Shown here piece after piece: positions 33,497 to 42,697 of a stretch of 64,000 nt of DNA. Source of the DNA: UBA4292 sp002395865 (GTDB lineage Bacteria > Bacillota > Clostridia > Lachnospirales > Lachnospiraceae); NCBI GenBank assembly GCA_946533395.1, contig CAMNBU010000001.1:1-64000 (forward strand), in the 5' to 3' direction. A program made the position numbers and the translations under genes. How positions within the stretch are numbered: position 1 is the stretch's first letter; each line of letters begins with the position of its first letter. The notes under the pieces are model-generated. The model searched no databases, had not been told where the DNA came from, and saw only the letters and a list, made by a program, of their open reading frames with translations.

Positions 33497-33757
33497 TTAG
33501 CTCAGCTTGTTCTCTATGTAGCACTTAAGAAGTTCCTCTAAGAGCTCGTCCCTCTCAGCCTTCATGATGAGGCTTCTGGCCCCGTTGTGGCTGGTAATGT
33601 ATGTGGGATCGCCCGACATGATGTAACCCACGATCTGGCTTACGGGGTTGTATCCCTTCTCCACCAGCGCGCGGTACACCTGCTCGAGAACATCGCTCAC
33701 GGAGAGCTGCTTCTCCGGAACCACCTTAAAATACTGTGTATCGTTAAAATTAGCCAT
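33497..33757 (-). CDS. ireB: IreB family regulatory phosphoprotein
   Basis: 86 residues from the ATG of MANFNDTQYFKV, preceded by AAAGG; the in-frame ATG seven codons earlier includes that site. DVLEQVYRALVEKGYNPVSQ and GYIMSGDPTYITSHNGARSL are family signatures. In Enterococcus IreB is a small dimer controlled by the IreK/IreP kinase-phosphatase pair and affects cephalosporin tolerance. The neighbouring ruvX and DUF1292 genes confirm the standard Firmicutes cluster. Confidence 0.95.
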   Translation of the reverse strand: MANFNDTQYFKVVPEKQLSVSDVLEQVYRALVEKGYNPVSQIVGYIMSGDPTYITSHNGARSLIMKAERDELLEELLKCYIENKLS

Positions 33758-33794
33758 TTTTTGCCTTTCTGCCGCCATCAGGCGCGCATCGGAA

Positions 33795-35156
33795 TCACTT
33801 GCTTACCATAAGCCCAAGCACCGTGAACTCCCCGCCCGCGCTGTTCTCGGCCTTCACAAACTTCACCACATGCTCCGCCTCTGCATCGGACTTGAATACC
33901 TCCGAGGCCTCTGCGTAGCTGCCCCATCCTCCGGGGAAATCACCGTTTAACGTGGATACCTTCTCTCCGTCCACGTACACATCGTACTTAGCGCCCTTGC
34001 CGTTCGTGGTACGGTAGTAGAGCACGCCGAGATTTCTGAAGGTAAGTGTAAATGTCAGTCCTCCATCGCCCTCTTTGGATGTGTAGTCGTTGGGGAACTG
34101 CGCGAACTTCTTGCTCTTCTCGAAGGTACCGTAATCATCCGGCTCCACGTCATCGCTGTCGATTATCGCGCAGTCCTTATACTTCTCGGAGCCGATAGGA
34201 GCCAGACTCTCCCTGTCAAAGCCCTCGTACGAGGGATAGATATCCCTGTTGTGGTACACATTGTTCAGATACTTCCACAGTATCTCGCCCACGATGGCGT
34301 GTCCCATGGCTGAGGGGTGAACAGTATCGCCCGAAAGCACAGGCGAACTGTACACGCCGTCGGCTATGAGCATATTTATGCAGTTTGCGTAGGAGAGCAT
34401 GGGCAGCTTGTAGTGAGCCCCCACTATAACCTCGTTCTCCTGGTCGCTCGAACCGTTCGTCTGGCCCATTATAAGCATGATAACGGCGGGATTCGACTTG
34501 TATGAGAGGATATTGCGGACGATATTTTCATAGGTCACGCGGCTGGTCTTTGAGCCTGCGTCATTTACCGCAAATTCTACCAGTACCAGATCGGGGTCGT
34601 ACGCCAGAACGTCCGTGGCCAGTCTGTGCACTCCTATGTATGAGCCCGTGGCGCCGATGCCCGCATTGATCTTATTCACGGTGATGTCGGGGAACATATC
34701 CTCCCACCACTTGAAGAACAGGTCCGCGTAGCAGGTCCTAAAGCCCACCTCGCTGTCACCTGCGCCGTTTGAAATGGTGCCCTGTGTGATGGAGCCTCCG
34801 ATCACAGCTATGGTGATGTCCTCGCCGGCCATGGCCTTCTTTATGACTCCCGCGACTGCGGTATCGTCCGTGTAATGGAACATATCCGCCTTCGCCATGT
34901 AAGTGTCGTCTATATAATTCGTGAGCGTCGCCAGACCGTCGGAGTAATCCATCTCCTCCACGGGAGCCGGCGCCTGCGTCGTGGTCTCCTCCTGTGATGG
35001 AACAGCCTCGGTCGTGTCCGAAACAGCGGCACTCGTCTGCGCCTGAGCGGATGTGACCTCACCGGTATACTCCATCCCGCCCTTGTCGGGCGCGAAGCAC
35101 CCCGTGACCATAAGTGCGGCTGCGGCCGCAGCGATAAAATTCCTGCGTTTTTTCAT
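33795..35156 (-). CDS. SGNH/GDSL hydrolase lipoprotein, probable carbohydrate esterase
   Basis: 453 residues. Lipoprotein signal ending in LMVTGCF (Cys about 20), a Thr/Glu/Ala linker to about 70, then an SGNH domain: nucleophile serine in IAVIGGSITQGT, oxyanion residues in NAGIGATGSY and VEFAVNDAGS, and the Asp-His pair in DTVHPSAMGH. A C-terminal beta domain of about 130 residues (TFTLTFRNLGVLYYRTTNG) resembles the added module of CE2/GDSL acetylxylan esterases. It should remove acetyl groups from polysaccharides at the cell surface. The start has GGAGG and lies next to the upstream gene's stop. Confidence 0.85.
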   Translation of the reverse strand: MKKRRNFIAAAAAALMVTGCFAPDKGGMEYTGEVTSAQAQTSAAVSDTTEAVPSQEETTTQAPAPVEEMDYSDGLATLTNYIDDTYMAKADMFHYTDDTAVAGVIKKAMAGEDITIAVIGGSITQGTISNGAGDSEVGFRTCYADLFFKWWEDMFPDITVNKINAGIGATGSYIGVHRLATDVLAYDPDLVLVEFAVNDAGSKTSRVTYENIVRNILSYKSNPAVIMLIMGQTNGSSDQENEVIVGAHYKLPMLSYANCINMLIADGVYSSPVLSGDTVHPSAMGHAIVGEILWKYLNNVYHNRDIYPSYEGFDRESLAPIGSEKYKDCAIIDSDDVEPDDYGTFEKSKKFAQFPNDYTSKEGDGGLTFTLTFRNLGVLYYRTTNGKGAKYDVYVDGEKVSTLNGDFPGGWGSYAEASEVFKSDAEAEHVVKFVKAENSAGGEFTVLGLMVSK

Positions 35157-35157
35157 A

Positions 35158-36198
35158 TCAATCCTCCGTCTTCCTCTTCACGTCGCTCGAAGCAGCGGCT
35201 GAAATGGACACCTTCCTCTGTGTCTCCTTCTTCTTCCGGGGCGCGAAAAGAGCCTCGTAGACTCCGTCCTTACGTATCTGATTCATCTTCTCGGCATCCT
35301 CCGGCGTGAGCTTCTTCATGAGCTGCCATGCGAAAAGGACTGCCGCTGCGGTTATGATCGCCTCAAGTATAAGCACCACGACATCTATGGTTATGATATC
35401 ATAAGCCCTTAAAAGTCCGGGCAGATAGTACGCGAAGCACCATGAGGTAAGAGTCACAAGGAAGGTCTTATTCATGAGTTTCCTCGCGATCAGTCCGAGC
35501 ATCACCGCCAGCGTGATGAAGAAGGTGATATAGCAGAGTCTCTCGATACCCATCCACACATAGTAGAGCGGTCCGAGAGTGAACAGATACTGCGCGTCCT
35601 CCATGAACTGAGCGAACTGCTCCTCTCCCAGAGCGTCATAATAAGCCTGAAGGCCCACACCGTTTATCGTGGTGGCCATGAGCCAGCAGTTAAGGAACGT
35701 GGTGGTCACCCACCTCAGAGTCTCCACGAGCGCGTAGCCGTAGCCGAAGGCCATGATATTGCCCAGCTTTCCCGTGCCCGGGTTCCAGCCGAACTTGGCG
35801 AGCGAATAATTCATGCATACCACGGTCACAGTTGTCTGAATAAGCAGCGATATGACCGCTACTATCCTGCTGACGGCCACCTCGAAGCCCTGCGGTACAC
35901 TGATCATATCCGTAACTATCTTCACACCCGCCAGCAGGAGCGCAAGTATCACATACTCCGTGATAAGGCAGGTGGCCATACCGAGAAAGGTGCCCTTGTA
36001 GGAGGTCGGATAAGCCCTCCTGATATAAAGGTAAGTGAGCAACGCAACGAGCAGAACAGCCACTATGACCACTCCCATGACAGTCACGCTCATTCCCGGC
36101 ACCTTCATAGTAAAATCATACTTTTCCATCTTCTTTACAGCCGCATCCGAGGGAAGTCCCTCATGCGCGCCTGATCCTCCGAAGATAAATTGTATCAA
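35158..36198 (-). CDS. Polytopic membrane protein, YhfC-like
   Basis: 346 residues with about eight membrane helices between residues 35 and 300 and a basic C-terminal tail ending SSDVKRKTED. The start is a TTG at 36198 with GGGAGG 5 nt upstream. NIMAFGYGYALVETLRWV resembles the GxGxxExxL segment of the YhfC membrane family, related to CPBP-type intramembrane enzymes, but the match is partial. It overlaps closely with the downstream esterase gene (1-nt gap), so they form an operon. Function unknown. Confidence 0.7.
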   Translation of the reverse strand: MIQFIFGGSGAHEGLPSDAAVKKMEKYDFTMKVPGMSVTVMGVVIVAVLLVALLTYLYIRRAYPTSYKGTFLGMATCLITEYVILALLLAGVKIVTDMISVPQGFEVAVSRIVAVISLLIQTTVTVVCMNYSLAKFGWNPGTGKLGNIMAFGYGYALVETLRWVTTTFLNCWLMATTINGVGLQAYYDALGEEQFAQFMEDAQYLFTLGPLYYVWMGIERLCYITFFITLAVMLGLIARKLMNKTFLVTLTSWCFAYYLPGLLRAYDIITIDVVVLILEAIITAAAVLFAWQLMKKLTPEDAEKMNQIRKDGVYEALFAPRKKKETQRKVSISAAASSDVKRKTED

Positions 36199-36300
36199 AC
36201 AATCCTCCCGGGTGTCAAGTAAATATCGGGGGATTCGGCAGTTTTTCGGCGATTCCGGTGAAAAAGAATCGATTTTTTTTTGAAAAATTTAATTTTTCGT

Positions 36301-36329
36301 TTGACAAGTATTATTTTATGTGCTATTTT
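36301..36329 (+). promoter_or_regulatory. Promoter of the cold-shock gene
   Basis: TTGACA (36301-36306), 17-nt spacer, TATTTT (36324-36329). It leaves a 5' leader of about 100 nt before the ATG at 36435, in line with the long regulated leaders of csp mRNAs. Confidence 0.7.
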
Positions 36330-36434
36330 AATTCAGTAACTTTTTATACTTTTTCAGATATTTTTTATTATCATGAAAAGTTGCACACCTGTCCGGCCAA
36401 AGGCACGGACAAACAGCAAAATGGAGGACGGTTT

Positions 36435-36638
36435 ATGAACAAGGGTACTGTAAAGTGGTTCAATGCCCAGAAGGGCTACGGCTTCATCACAGATGAATCC
36501 GGCAAGGACATCTTCGTACACTTCTCAGGACTCGCGATGGAAGGCTACAAGACCATCGATGAGGGCCAGGCAGTAGAGTTCGATGTCATTGATGGACCCA
36601 AGGGACCTCAGGCTACAAACGTAACCAAGGCTCAGTAA
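36435..36638 (+). CDS. csp: Cold-shock protein, CspA family
   Basis: 67 residues from ATG 36435, with GGAGG upstream; the open frame to 36258 is leader. RNP1 KGYGFIT and RNP2 DIFVHF are intact, preceded by MNKGTVKWFNAQ. It is a single-stranded nucleic-acid chaperone in the cytoplasm. It lacks the few residues sometimes seen in E. coli CspA but has normal Gram-positive CspB length. Confidence 0.97.
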   Translation: MNKGTVKWFNAQKGYGFITDESGKDIFVHFSGLAMEGYKTIDEGQAVEFDVIDGPKGPQATNVTKAQ

Positions 36639-36719
36639 GGGGGGCGCCTGTATTCCGATGCCATGGTTTTTGGGCAAGGACTCTTGTTCGATATACAGCA
36701 TTAGAATCTCGGAAGTCTC

Positions 36720-36747
36720 AAAGGACCGCGCGATGCGCGGTCCTTTT
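36720..36747. terminator. Terminator after csp, bidirectional with holA
   Basis: AAGGACCGCGC pairs with GCGCGGTCCTT around GAT, followed by TTCTT on the plus strand. It lies 80 nt past csp and 40 nt past holA on the opposite strand. Confidence 0.85.
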
Positions 36748-36787
36748 CTTATGCCTGCCGTAAGGTCACACGGCTCTGCCTCACAGC

Positions 36788-37765
36788 TTATCTGTCGGAA
36801 CATTTTATCAAAGCAGTCTCCACTGCGATCTTCTCGTCCATATTGCCCGTCTTTACCGCCTCCTCGTTGGCGACGCACATCTTAAGAAGGCCGAGCAGCT
36901 CGTCCTGTGTATAGCTTCTGGCCTGCCGCATGAGCTTGCCCGCCGCAAAAGGCATTATGCCGAGCTCCGATGCCACACTGCTCTGCCCCTGCCCCTCGGA
37001 TATCATCCGTCTGGTTATGAGCAGCTGATTGATGTGCCTGCCGATCAGGTACAGTATCCTCATGGAGGGCTCGCGAAGTGCCAGCAGATCGTAATAGTAC
37101 GCCAGCGCCTCCTGCGTCCTGCCCTCCGCAGCCGCCTCTATCATCTTAAAGACCTGGCTCTGCGGCACTACGGAGCACACCGCGTTTACATCGTCGTAAG
37201 TGACTCCCGCGCTGCCCCGGCAGTAGCTTATCAGCTTCTCGAGCTGGTTCTTTATATTCTCCATATCCTGCCCGGTGCGGAGCAAAAACTCCTCGCACAC
37301 GCTCTCGCTTATGCCAAGCCCCTCCTTCTTGAGTATTCCTCCGATCCACTTCTTCAGAGTCCTCTCGTCGGGAGTATTCAGCTCGCAGGCGTAGCCCACC
37401 TTCTGAACCGTCTTGTAGAGCTTATTTCTCTTGTCGACCTTCTGCTCCGCAAATATTACCACGGCCGTATCCGGAAGCGACTCGATAAGCTCGCTCCAGC
37501 CCTCGCTTGCGGCCGAAAAAAGCCCCGTATCAGAAAGCAGTACCGTGCGGTATTTTGCGAAGAAAGGCATGGTCAGCGCGAAATCGGTCACAGCGCCGAG
37601 GCTTATATCTTTGCCGTCCGCCTTCATGCAGTTCATGGAATCCTGCCCCGCGGCGGCGCTGTACAACATGTTTTTGTACTGCCGTATGAGGTAATCCTCC
37701 GTTCCGAACAGGAGATATACACGCTTAAGTGTTCCGTCCCTGATATCCTGTCTTATATTCTCCAT
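36788..37765 (-). CDS. holA: DNA polymerase III subunit delta
   Basis: 325 residues. The N-terminal clamp-loader fold starts RVYLLFGTEDYLIRQYKN; LLSDTGLF, VIFAEQKVDKRNKLYK and the C-terminal collar (FKMIEAAAEGRTQEALAYYY, LIGRHINQLLITRRM) are typical. It opens the sliding clamp as part of the clamp loader. It follows the ABC-F gene by 3 nt. Confidence 0.94.
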   Translation of the reverse strand: MENIRQDIRDGTLKRVYLLFGTEDYLIRQYKNMLYSAAAGQDSMNCMKADGKDISLGAVTDFALTMPFFAKYRTVLLSDTGLFSAASEGWSELIESLPDTAVVIFAEQKVDKRNKLYKTVQKVGYACELNTPDERTLKKWIGGILKKEGLGISESVCEEFLLRTGQDMENIKNQLEKLISYCRGSAGVTYDDVNAVCSVVPQSQVFKMIEAAAEGRTQEALAYYYDLLALREPSMRILYLIGRHINQLLITRRMISEGQGQSSVASELGIMPFAAGKLMRQARSYTQDELLGLLKMCVANEEAVKTGNMDEKIAVETALIKCSDR

Positions 37766-37768
37766 ACA

Positions 37769-39655
37769 TTATACGTCCTGCATCTCCCCGAGCTCCTCCC
37801 ACCTTTCATAACAGTTCTCAAGGTATCTCTCGAGCTCCTGTCTGGAGGCGGTCAGCTCCATGAGCTTTTCGTGGTCGGAGAAATTCTCCTCGCTCGCAAG
37901 CTCCTCATCGATCCCCGCTATCTTCTCCTCGGTGGCGCTTATCTCGTCCTCGACCCTCTTCAGATCCGCTGCCAGCTTTCTCTGTCTGGCCTGCTCCTCC
38001 TTCTTCTGCTTCCAGTCGAGCTTGACCTGAGTGTCGTTTTTTGAGGCCATGGTCAAAACGGAAGCCTCCTGCTTCTTCTCGAGATAGTAGTCGTAGTTTC
38101 CGCCGTATTCCGTCACGCCGCCGTCGTGCAGCTCTATTATCCTGTGAGCGGTGCTGTTGATAAAGAATCTGTCGTGGGAAACATAAAGCACCGTGCCCTC
38201 GTAGCGCTCTAAAGCCTGCTCGAGTATCTCCTTGCTCATGATGTCGAGATGGTTAGTCGGCTCATCGAGTATGAGAAAATTCGCCTCCGAGAGCATGAGC
38301 TTAGCAAGCGACACGCGACCCCTCTCGCCTCCGGAGAGGTCACCTATCCTCTTGTATACATCATCACCCGTGAAAAGAAAGGCCGCAAGCACATTTCTGA
38401 TGCGGGTATTGTTCATGTCGGGGTGCTCGTCGCTCATCTCTTCGAAGAGAGTCTTCTCCATGTGGAGCACCCTGTGCTCCTGGTCGTAGTAGGCTATCCT
38501 GACGCCTGCGCCCTCCTTCACCTTCCCGGCATCGGCCTGAACGATACCGTTTATTATCTTCAGTATCGTAGTCTTGCCGGTACCGTTGGCGCCGATCAGA
38601 GCCACATGCTCGCCTCTTTTTATCTGAAAGTCCACGTTTTCAAAAAGCGTTCTCTCTCCGTAGCTTTTCTTAAGGCCGCTCACCATGAGAACGTCATTGC
38701 CCGAGACCGAGCCCGGTGTCAATGTGAGCTTCATGGCGTCATCCGCCGTCTGGGGCTTGTCGAGCCTCTCTATCTTGTCGAGCATCTTCTCGCGGCTTTC
38801 TGCACGCTTGATGGACTTCTCGCGGTTGAATGACTTCAGCTTCTGAATGACCGCCTCCTGATGGGCTATGTCGGCCTGCTGTTTCTCCCAGGCCTTCATC
38901 TGCGTCTCCATCATCTCCTTCTTCATGCGGCTGTAGGCGCTGTATCCGCCGTCAAATACGGTACAGTGTCCCATGTCGAGCTCTATGATGCGGCTCGCCA
39001 CCCTGTCGAGGAAATATCTGTCGTGGCAGACTATGAGCACCGCCCCGGGATAGGACATGATGTATCCCTCCAGCCACGATATCGACGACACATCCAGATG
39101 GTTGGTCGGCTCATCGAGCAGCAGTATATCGGGCTTTGAGAGCAGCAGCCTTCCCATGGCCACGCGCGTCCTCTCTCCTCCGGACAGGGAGCTTATCTCC
39201 TTGTCGAAATCCTCCTCATTAAACCCGAGGCCCTTTAATACGCCTGTGGCCTCGCTGTGCAGGGCGTATCCACCGTTTTGTTCAAACACGTGGCTGATGC
39301 GCGCGTACTCCTCCGCCGCGCTCTCGTCCTCGTACATCTTAAGCTCGAGCTGCCTCATCCTCTTCTCCATGGCAATGAGCTCATCGCCCGCGGACAGCAC
39401 GGCCTCGTACACGGTATGTCCCCCCGGCATCTCCTGATGCTGCGAGAGGTAGCCCAGAGTCGCTCCCTTGGCGATGGTCACATCGCCCTCGTCGGCCTCG
39501 AGTTCTCCGGTTATTATCTTGAGCAACGTGGACTTGCCGGCCCCGTTTATACCAACGAGCCCGGCCTTCTGCTTCTCCTCTATGTGAAAGGATACCTGCT
39601 TTAAAACAGGTACCCCTACGAATGATCTGCTTATTCTGTTGCAAGCCAGTATCAC
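37769..39655 (-). CDS. ABC-F family ATPase (YdiF-like)
   Basis: 628 residues, two ATPase domains and no membrane helices. Walker A GINGAGKST and GANGTGKTT, signatures LSGGERTRVAMG and LSGGERGRVSLA, both followed by LDEPTNHLD. The inter-domain linker is helical (about 240-310) and a basic coiled coil forms the C-terminus (about 540-620). ABC-F proteins bind the ribosome and rescue stalled translation or confer antibiotic protection. Start GTG 39655 overlaps the citrate synthase stop by 4 nt (GTGA). Confidence 0.93.
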   Translation of the reverse strand: MILACNRISRSFVGVPVLKQVSFHIEEKQKAGLVGINGAGKSTLLKIITGELEADEGDVTIAKGATLGYLSQHQEMPGGHTVYEAVLSAGDELIAMEKRMRQLELKMYEDESAAEEYARISHVFEQNGGYALHSEATGVLKGLGFNEEDFDKEISSLSGGERTRVAMGRLLLSKPDILLLDEPTNHLDVSSISWLEGYIMSYPGAVLIVCHDRYFLDRVASRIIELDMGHCTVFDGGYSAYSRMKKEMMETQMKAWEKQQADIAHQEAVIQKLKSFNREKSIKRAESREKMLDKIERLDKPQTADDAMKLTLTPGSVSGNDVLMVSGLKKSYGERTLFENVDFQIKRGEHVALIGANGTGKTTILKIINGIVQADAGKVKEGAGVRIAYYDQEHRVLHMEKTLFEEMSDEHPDMNNTRIRNVLAAFLFTGDDVYKRIGDLSGGERGRVSLAKLMLSEANFLILDEPTNHLDIMSKEILEQALERYEGTVLYVSHDRFFINSTAHRIIELHDGGVTEYGGNYDYYLEKKQEASVLTMASKNDTQVKLDWKQKKEEQARQRKLAADLKRVEDEISATEEKIAGIDEELASEENFSDHEKLMELTASRQELERYLENCYERWEELGEMQDV

Positions 39656-41031
39656 TGCTCTTCCCTCTCCGACATGGGCACGTAATCCACATGCTCATGA
39701 ACGTTTTTGAATGCGGGACGTATTATCTTGCCCGAGTGCATCTCCTCGATCCTGTGAGCGCTCCAGCCTGCGATCCTCGCGACCGCGAAAAGAGGAGTGT
39801 AGAGTTCCTCCGGGATGCCCAGAAGATTATACAAAAAGCCGCTGTAGAAGTCCACATTTGCGCACAGTGGCTTATCCGAGTTCAGCTTCTCGTGCAGTAC
39901 ATCGGGCGCAAGTCTCTCCACCGTATCGTAGAGATCGAACTCGTCCAGTCTGCCCTTCTCCTTCGCCAGCTCCCTGACATAGGACTTAAGAATAGTGCAT
40001 CTGGGATCAGAGAGCGTATATACCGCATGTCCGATGCCGTAGATGAGTCCGCTTCCGTCGAATGCCTCGCCGGCAGCGATCTTCCTGAGATATGCGGTGA
40101 TCTCGTCATCACTGCCCCAGTCCTTCACGTTCGCCTTGATATTCGCGAACATCTTGCCCACGCGGATATTTGCGCCGCCGTGCTTCGGGCCCTTCAATGA
40201 GCCGAGAGCTGCCGCCATGACCGAATATGTGTCTGTACCCGTGGAGGATACCACGTGATCCGTAAATGTCGAGTTGTTGCCGCCGCCGTGCTCCGCATGC
40301 ACCACGAGGCACATATCCAGAAGCTTCGCCTCTAAAGGTGTGTAGCTCTGATCCGGGCGCATGATGGAGAGAAGATCCTCCGCCATGGACAGCTCGGGGT
40401 TGGGCATGTGAAGAGTCAGGCTCTGCCTGTTGTAATAGTAGTTATATGCCTGATAGCCGTACACCGACAGAAGGGGGAATCTGGAGATCAGCTGCATACA
40501 CTGTCTCATAAGGTTCTCCGGCGATGTGTCGTCCGCCTTGTCGTCATAGGGATAGAGCGCGAGCACGCCCCTCATGAGAGTGTTCATGACCTCTGTGGCT
40601 GGTGCCTTCAGGATAACGTCCCTGGTGAAGTTCTTCGGCAGGCATCTGTAGAATGACAAAAGCTCCTTGAACTCATCGAGCTGATGCTTCGAGGGCAGCC
40701 TGCCGAAGAGCAGAAGGTAAACACACTCCTCGAAGCCGAAGCGGTTCTCATCCGTGAAGCCCTTAACGAAATGATTGATATTCACTCCGCGGTAGTAGAG
40801 TCTGCCCGGTCCCGGCACCTTGTTATAGTCTATCATGCTGTAGCCGTGCACCTCACCGATCTCGGTAAGTCCGGCCAGCACGCCCGTGCCGTCCTTGCGG
40901 TCGCGAAGGCCGCGCTTGACATCGTATTTATCGTACAGCGCGGGATCGATCTTGCTGTTCGCGTCGCTCAGCTGCGCGTATCTTATGATCTGTTCGTTGT
41001 TTATGAGGTAGGGATTGATAGAGTTATCCAT
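39652..41031 (-). CDS. gltA: Citrate synthase
   Basis: 459 residues. It condenses oxaloacetate and acetyl-CoA. Catalytic histidines lie in VVHAEHGGGNNSTFT and IYGIGHAVYTLSDPR, the catalytic aspartate in the C-terminal LYNLLGIPEELYTPLFA region. GSLKGPKHGGAN is the usual small-domain entry. In a fermentative anaerobe it most likely feeds 2-oxoglutarate and glutamate synthesis. A promoter with 17-nt spacing lies upstream, and AAGGAGG precedes the start. Confidence 0.96.
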   Translation of the reverse strand: MDNSINPYLINNEQIIRYAQLSDANSKIDPALYDKYDVKRGLRDRKDGTGVLAGLTEIGEVHGYSMIDYNKVPGPGRLYYRGVNINHFVKGFTDENRFGFEECVYLLLFGRLPSKHQLDEFKELLSFYRCLPKNFTRDVILKAPATEVMNTLMRGVLALYPYDDKADDTSPENLMRQCMQLISRFPLLSVYGYQAYNYYYNRQSLTLHMPNPELSMAEDLLSIMRPDQSYTPLEAKLLDMCLVVHAEHGGGNNSTFTDHVVSSTGTDTYSVMAAALGSLKGPKHGGANIRVGKMFANIKANVKDWGSDDEITAYLRKIAAGEAFDGSGLIYGIGHAVYTLSDPRCTILKSYVRELAKEKGRLDEFDLYDTVERLAPDVLHEKLNSDKPLCANVDFYSGFLYNLLGIPEELYTPLFAVARIAGWSAHRIEEMHSGKIIRPAFKNVHEHVDYVPMSEREEQ

Positions 41032-41050
41032 GGTGCCTCCTTTCTGTAAA

Positions 41051-41065
41051 GCCCGCCCCGGCGGG
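41051..41065 (-). terminator. Weak hairpin between the DUF975 gene and gltA
   Basis: CCCGCC pairs with GGCGGG around a 2-nt loop, with little T behind it. It sits in the gltA leader and could also act there. Confidence 0.3.
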
Positions 41066-41076
41066 ACCAGAAGAGT

Positions 41077-41105
41077 ATTTTATCACAAAAACATCCCCGT
41101 TGCAA
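41077..41105 (-). promoter_or_regulatory. gltA promoter
   Basis: TTGCAA (41100-41105), 17-nt spacer, TAAAAT (41077-41082), about 45 nt upstream of the start. Confidence 0.65.
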
Positions 41106-41108
41106 GCA

Positions 41109-42686
41109 TCAAATGTTAAGGCCCGCCATCGCCAGGGCATTTCCTACGCCCTCTCCCGTGTTGAAGCCGAAGATGGCGCAGCACAGAAGGTCCACCGCAA
41201 ATGCTATGATCAGCACCGCGCACAGTATCTTTGTGTTCCTTTTTCCGAACTTCTCAAGCACGCGTTTTATTATCGGGCCGAGCACGTAAACTCCCGCGAA
41301 GCCGCCTACCGCGAAGGCCAGAAGGCCCGCCAGACAGATACGGCCGTTAAGGTTCAGAAACATGTCGTTGTAGTTCCAGTATTCCGCGTTCTTCGCGAAA
41401 TCCAGCACGAAGCTGGTCAGATACTCCAGTATGCCGCAGAGCACCATCGTGTAGACAAAAAGCTTGGGCTTGTTGTTCTTGTAACGGTTTAAGAACATGA
41501 TGATGGTCGCGCCGCCCGAGCCGTATATGGGCAGCCACGGCCCGTACAGTGCGCCGCGGTTGGCAAACTCGTGCGTCTGGAAAAGATGGAGTCCCACCTC
41601 CCATATCCAGCCGATCATGCAGAATACGAAAAACATGATGATGAAATCCGTGATATGGTACTTGTCCGCGCTGTCGAAGCTCGAGCCCTTGATCACTACA
41701 TCCTTAAGCTCATACTCGCAGCTTATCTCATCGGGTTCCTCTCCCGCAGCCACTCTGTCGATATATGCATATGAGTCAAAACCGCTCTCCACAAAAAGGC
41801 TCCTGTCGATATCCTGTCTGTGGCGAAGCACGAAATACATCTCTATATCCGAAAAGGTCGAGACAGGTGTGGACACCAGCAGGTTCATAAACGGTATCAT
41901 GTTTATTACATAGAAATATATATAGGAGATATTCATCACGAATATGTTCCACTTATATCCTCTTGTCATGTCGATCGAGAGCTTTTTGGCCTCCTTCCAT
42001 GTCACATCGGGGTTCTCCGCTATGATATAGGGCACAAAATAATACTGGTAGACCTTATATATGCCGCCGACGATCGTAAGCATCCACAGAAGCAGTGAGA
42101 TCCTGTAGAAAAATACAGTCTTTATAACATGCAACAGCCTGCCGTCTCCGAACGGCGCGAGTATCCTTCTCTTTTTAACATTCCTCTGGAAGCGGTTCTC
42201 CATCATGAACCGGTACTGTCCTATGGCAAGCGCCTGCGACACCAAAAATCCGACCACGGCAAAAAACAGCACAGTGAGCATCAACAAAGCCACCACCTCG
42301 CCCATATTTCTCTCCACATAGGACTGGTTCGTGGCCAGAATATTCAGCAGCCAGCTGTAGGAAAGCGCCGTAGAGTTGACCCATGGCTTGATAATGCCCT
42401 CGCGGACCACCTCAGGCAGAGCACGGACCACCTTGATACCCATGGCATAGTTCACCACGTTGTTCACATCATCCATATTTACGATGCCCGTGCCGAAGCG
42501 TTCGTCTATATATCTGACCTCTCCCGAAGCGGCGGAGTTCACTATGCCCGCGAAGGAGAACAGAAAGAACACCAGTATCATCTTCACATACGGCTTAAAG
42601 CCCCTCGTAAAGACTGTTCGCCTCACCCGGCTTCTTATCAGCCGAAAGCGCCACTGAATCGGTTTTTGCTTTTTACCCTTACCCAT
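41109..42686 (-). CDS. Membrane protein: DUF975-like N-terminal half and CmpB-like C-terminal half
   Basis: 525 residues. A basic start leads to a multi-helix region (about 35-290) of DUF975 type, with PDVTWKEAKKLSIDMTRGYK and NIFVMNISYIYFYVINMIPF. After a soluble link (about 290-345) a second membrane region (345-520) carries GWIWEVGLHLF, NRGALYGPWLPIYGSGG and EYLTSFVLD, which match the CmpB (putative ABC transporter type IV) family. These two domains usually occur as separate proteins, so this looks like a fusion. The role is unknown. It follows the phosphoesterase gene by 11 nt. Confidence 0.8.
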   Translation of the reverse strand: MGKGKKQKPIQWRFRLIRSRVRRTVFTRGFKPYVKMILVFFLFSFAGIVNSAASGEVRYIDERFGTGIVNMDDVNNVVNYAMGIKVVRALPEVVREGIIKPWVNSTALSYSWLLNILATNQSYVERNMGEVVALLMLTVLFFAVVGFLVSQALAIGQYRFMMENRFQRNVKKRRILAPFGDGRLLHVIKTVFFYRISLLLWMLTIVGGIYKVYQYYFVPYIIAENPDVTWKEAKKLSIDMTRGYKWNIFVMNISYIYFYVINMIPFMNLLVSTPVSTFSDIEMYFVLRHRQDIDRSLFVESGFDSYAYIDRVAAGEEPDEISCEYELKDVVIKGSSFDSADKYHITDFIIMFFVFCMIGWIWEVGLHLFQTHEFANRGALYGPWLPIYGSGGATIIMFLNRYKNNKPKLFVYTMVLCGILEYLTSFVLDFAKNAEYWNYNDMFLNLNGRICLAGLLAFAVGGFAGVYVLGPIIKRVLEKFGKRNTKILCAVLIIAFAVDLLCCAIFGFNTGEGVGNALAMAGLNI

Positions 42687-42697
42687 AAGGAATCCCC

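Noticed and set aside
36189..36218. TTGACA-18-TACAAT promoter for the YhfC-like gene
   Set aside because: The -10 would lie inside the start of the ORF whose TTG start has a good ribosome binding site; probably chance, or the true start is further downstream.
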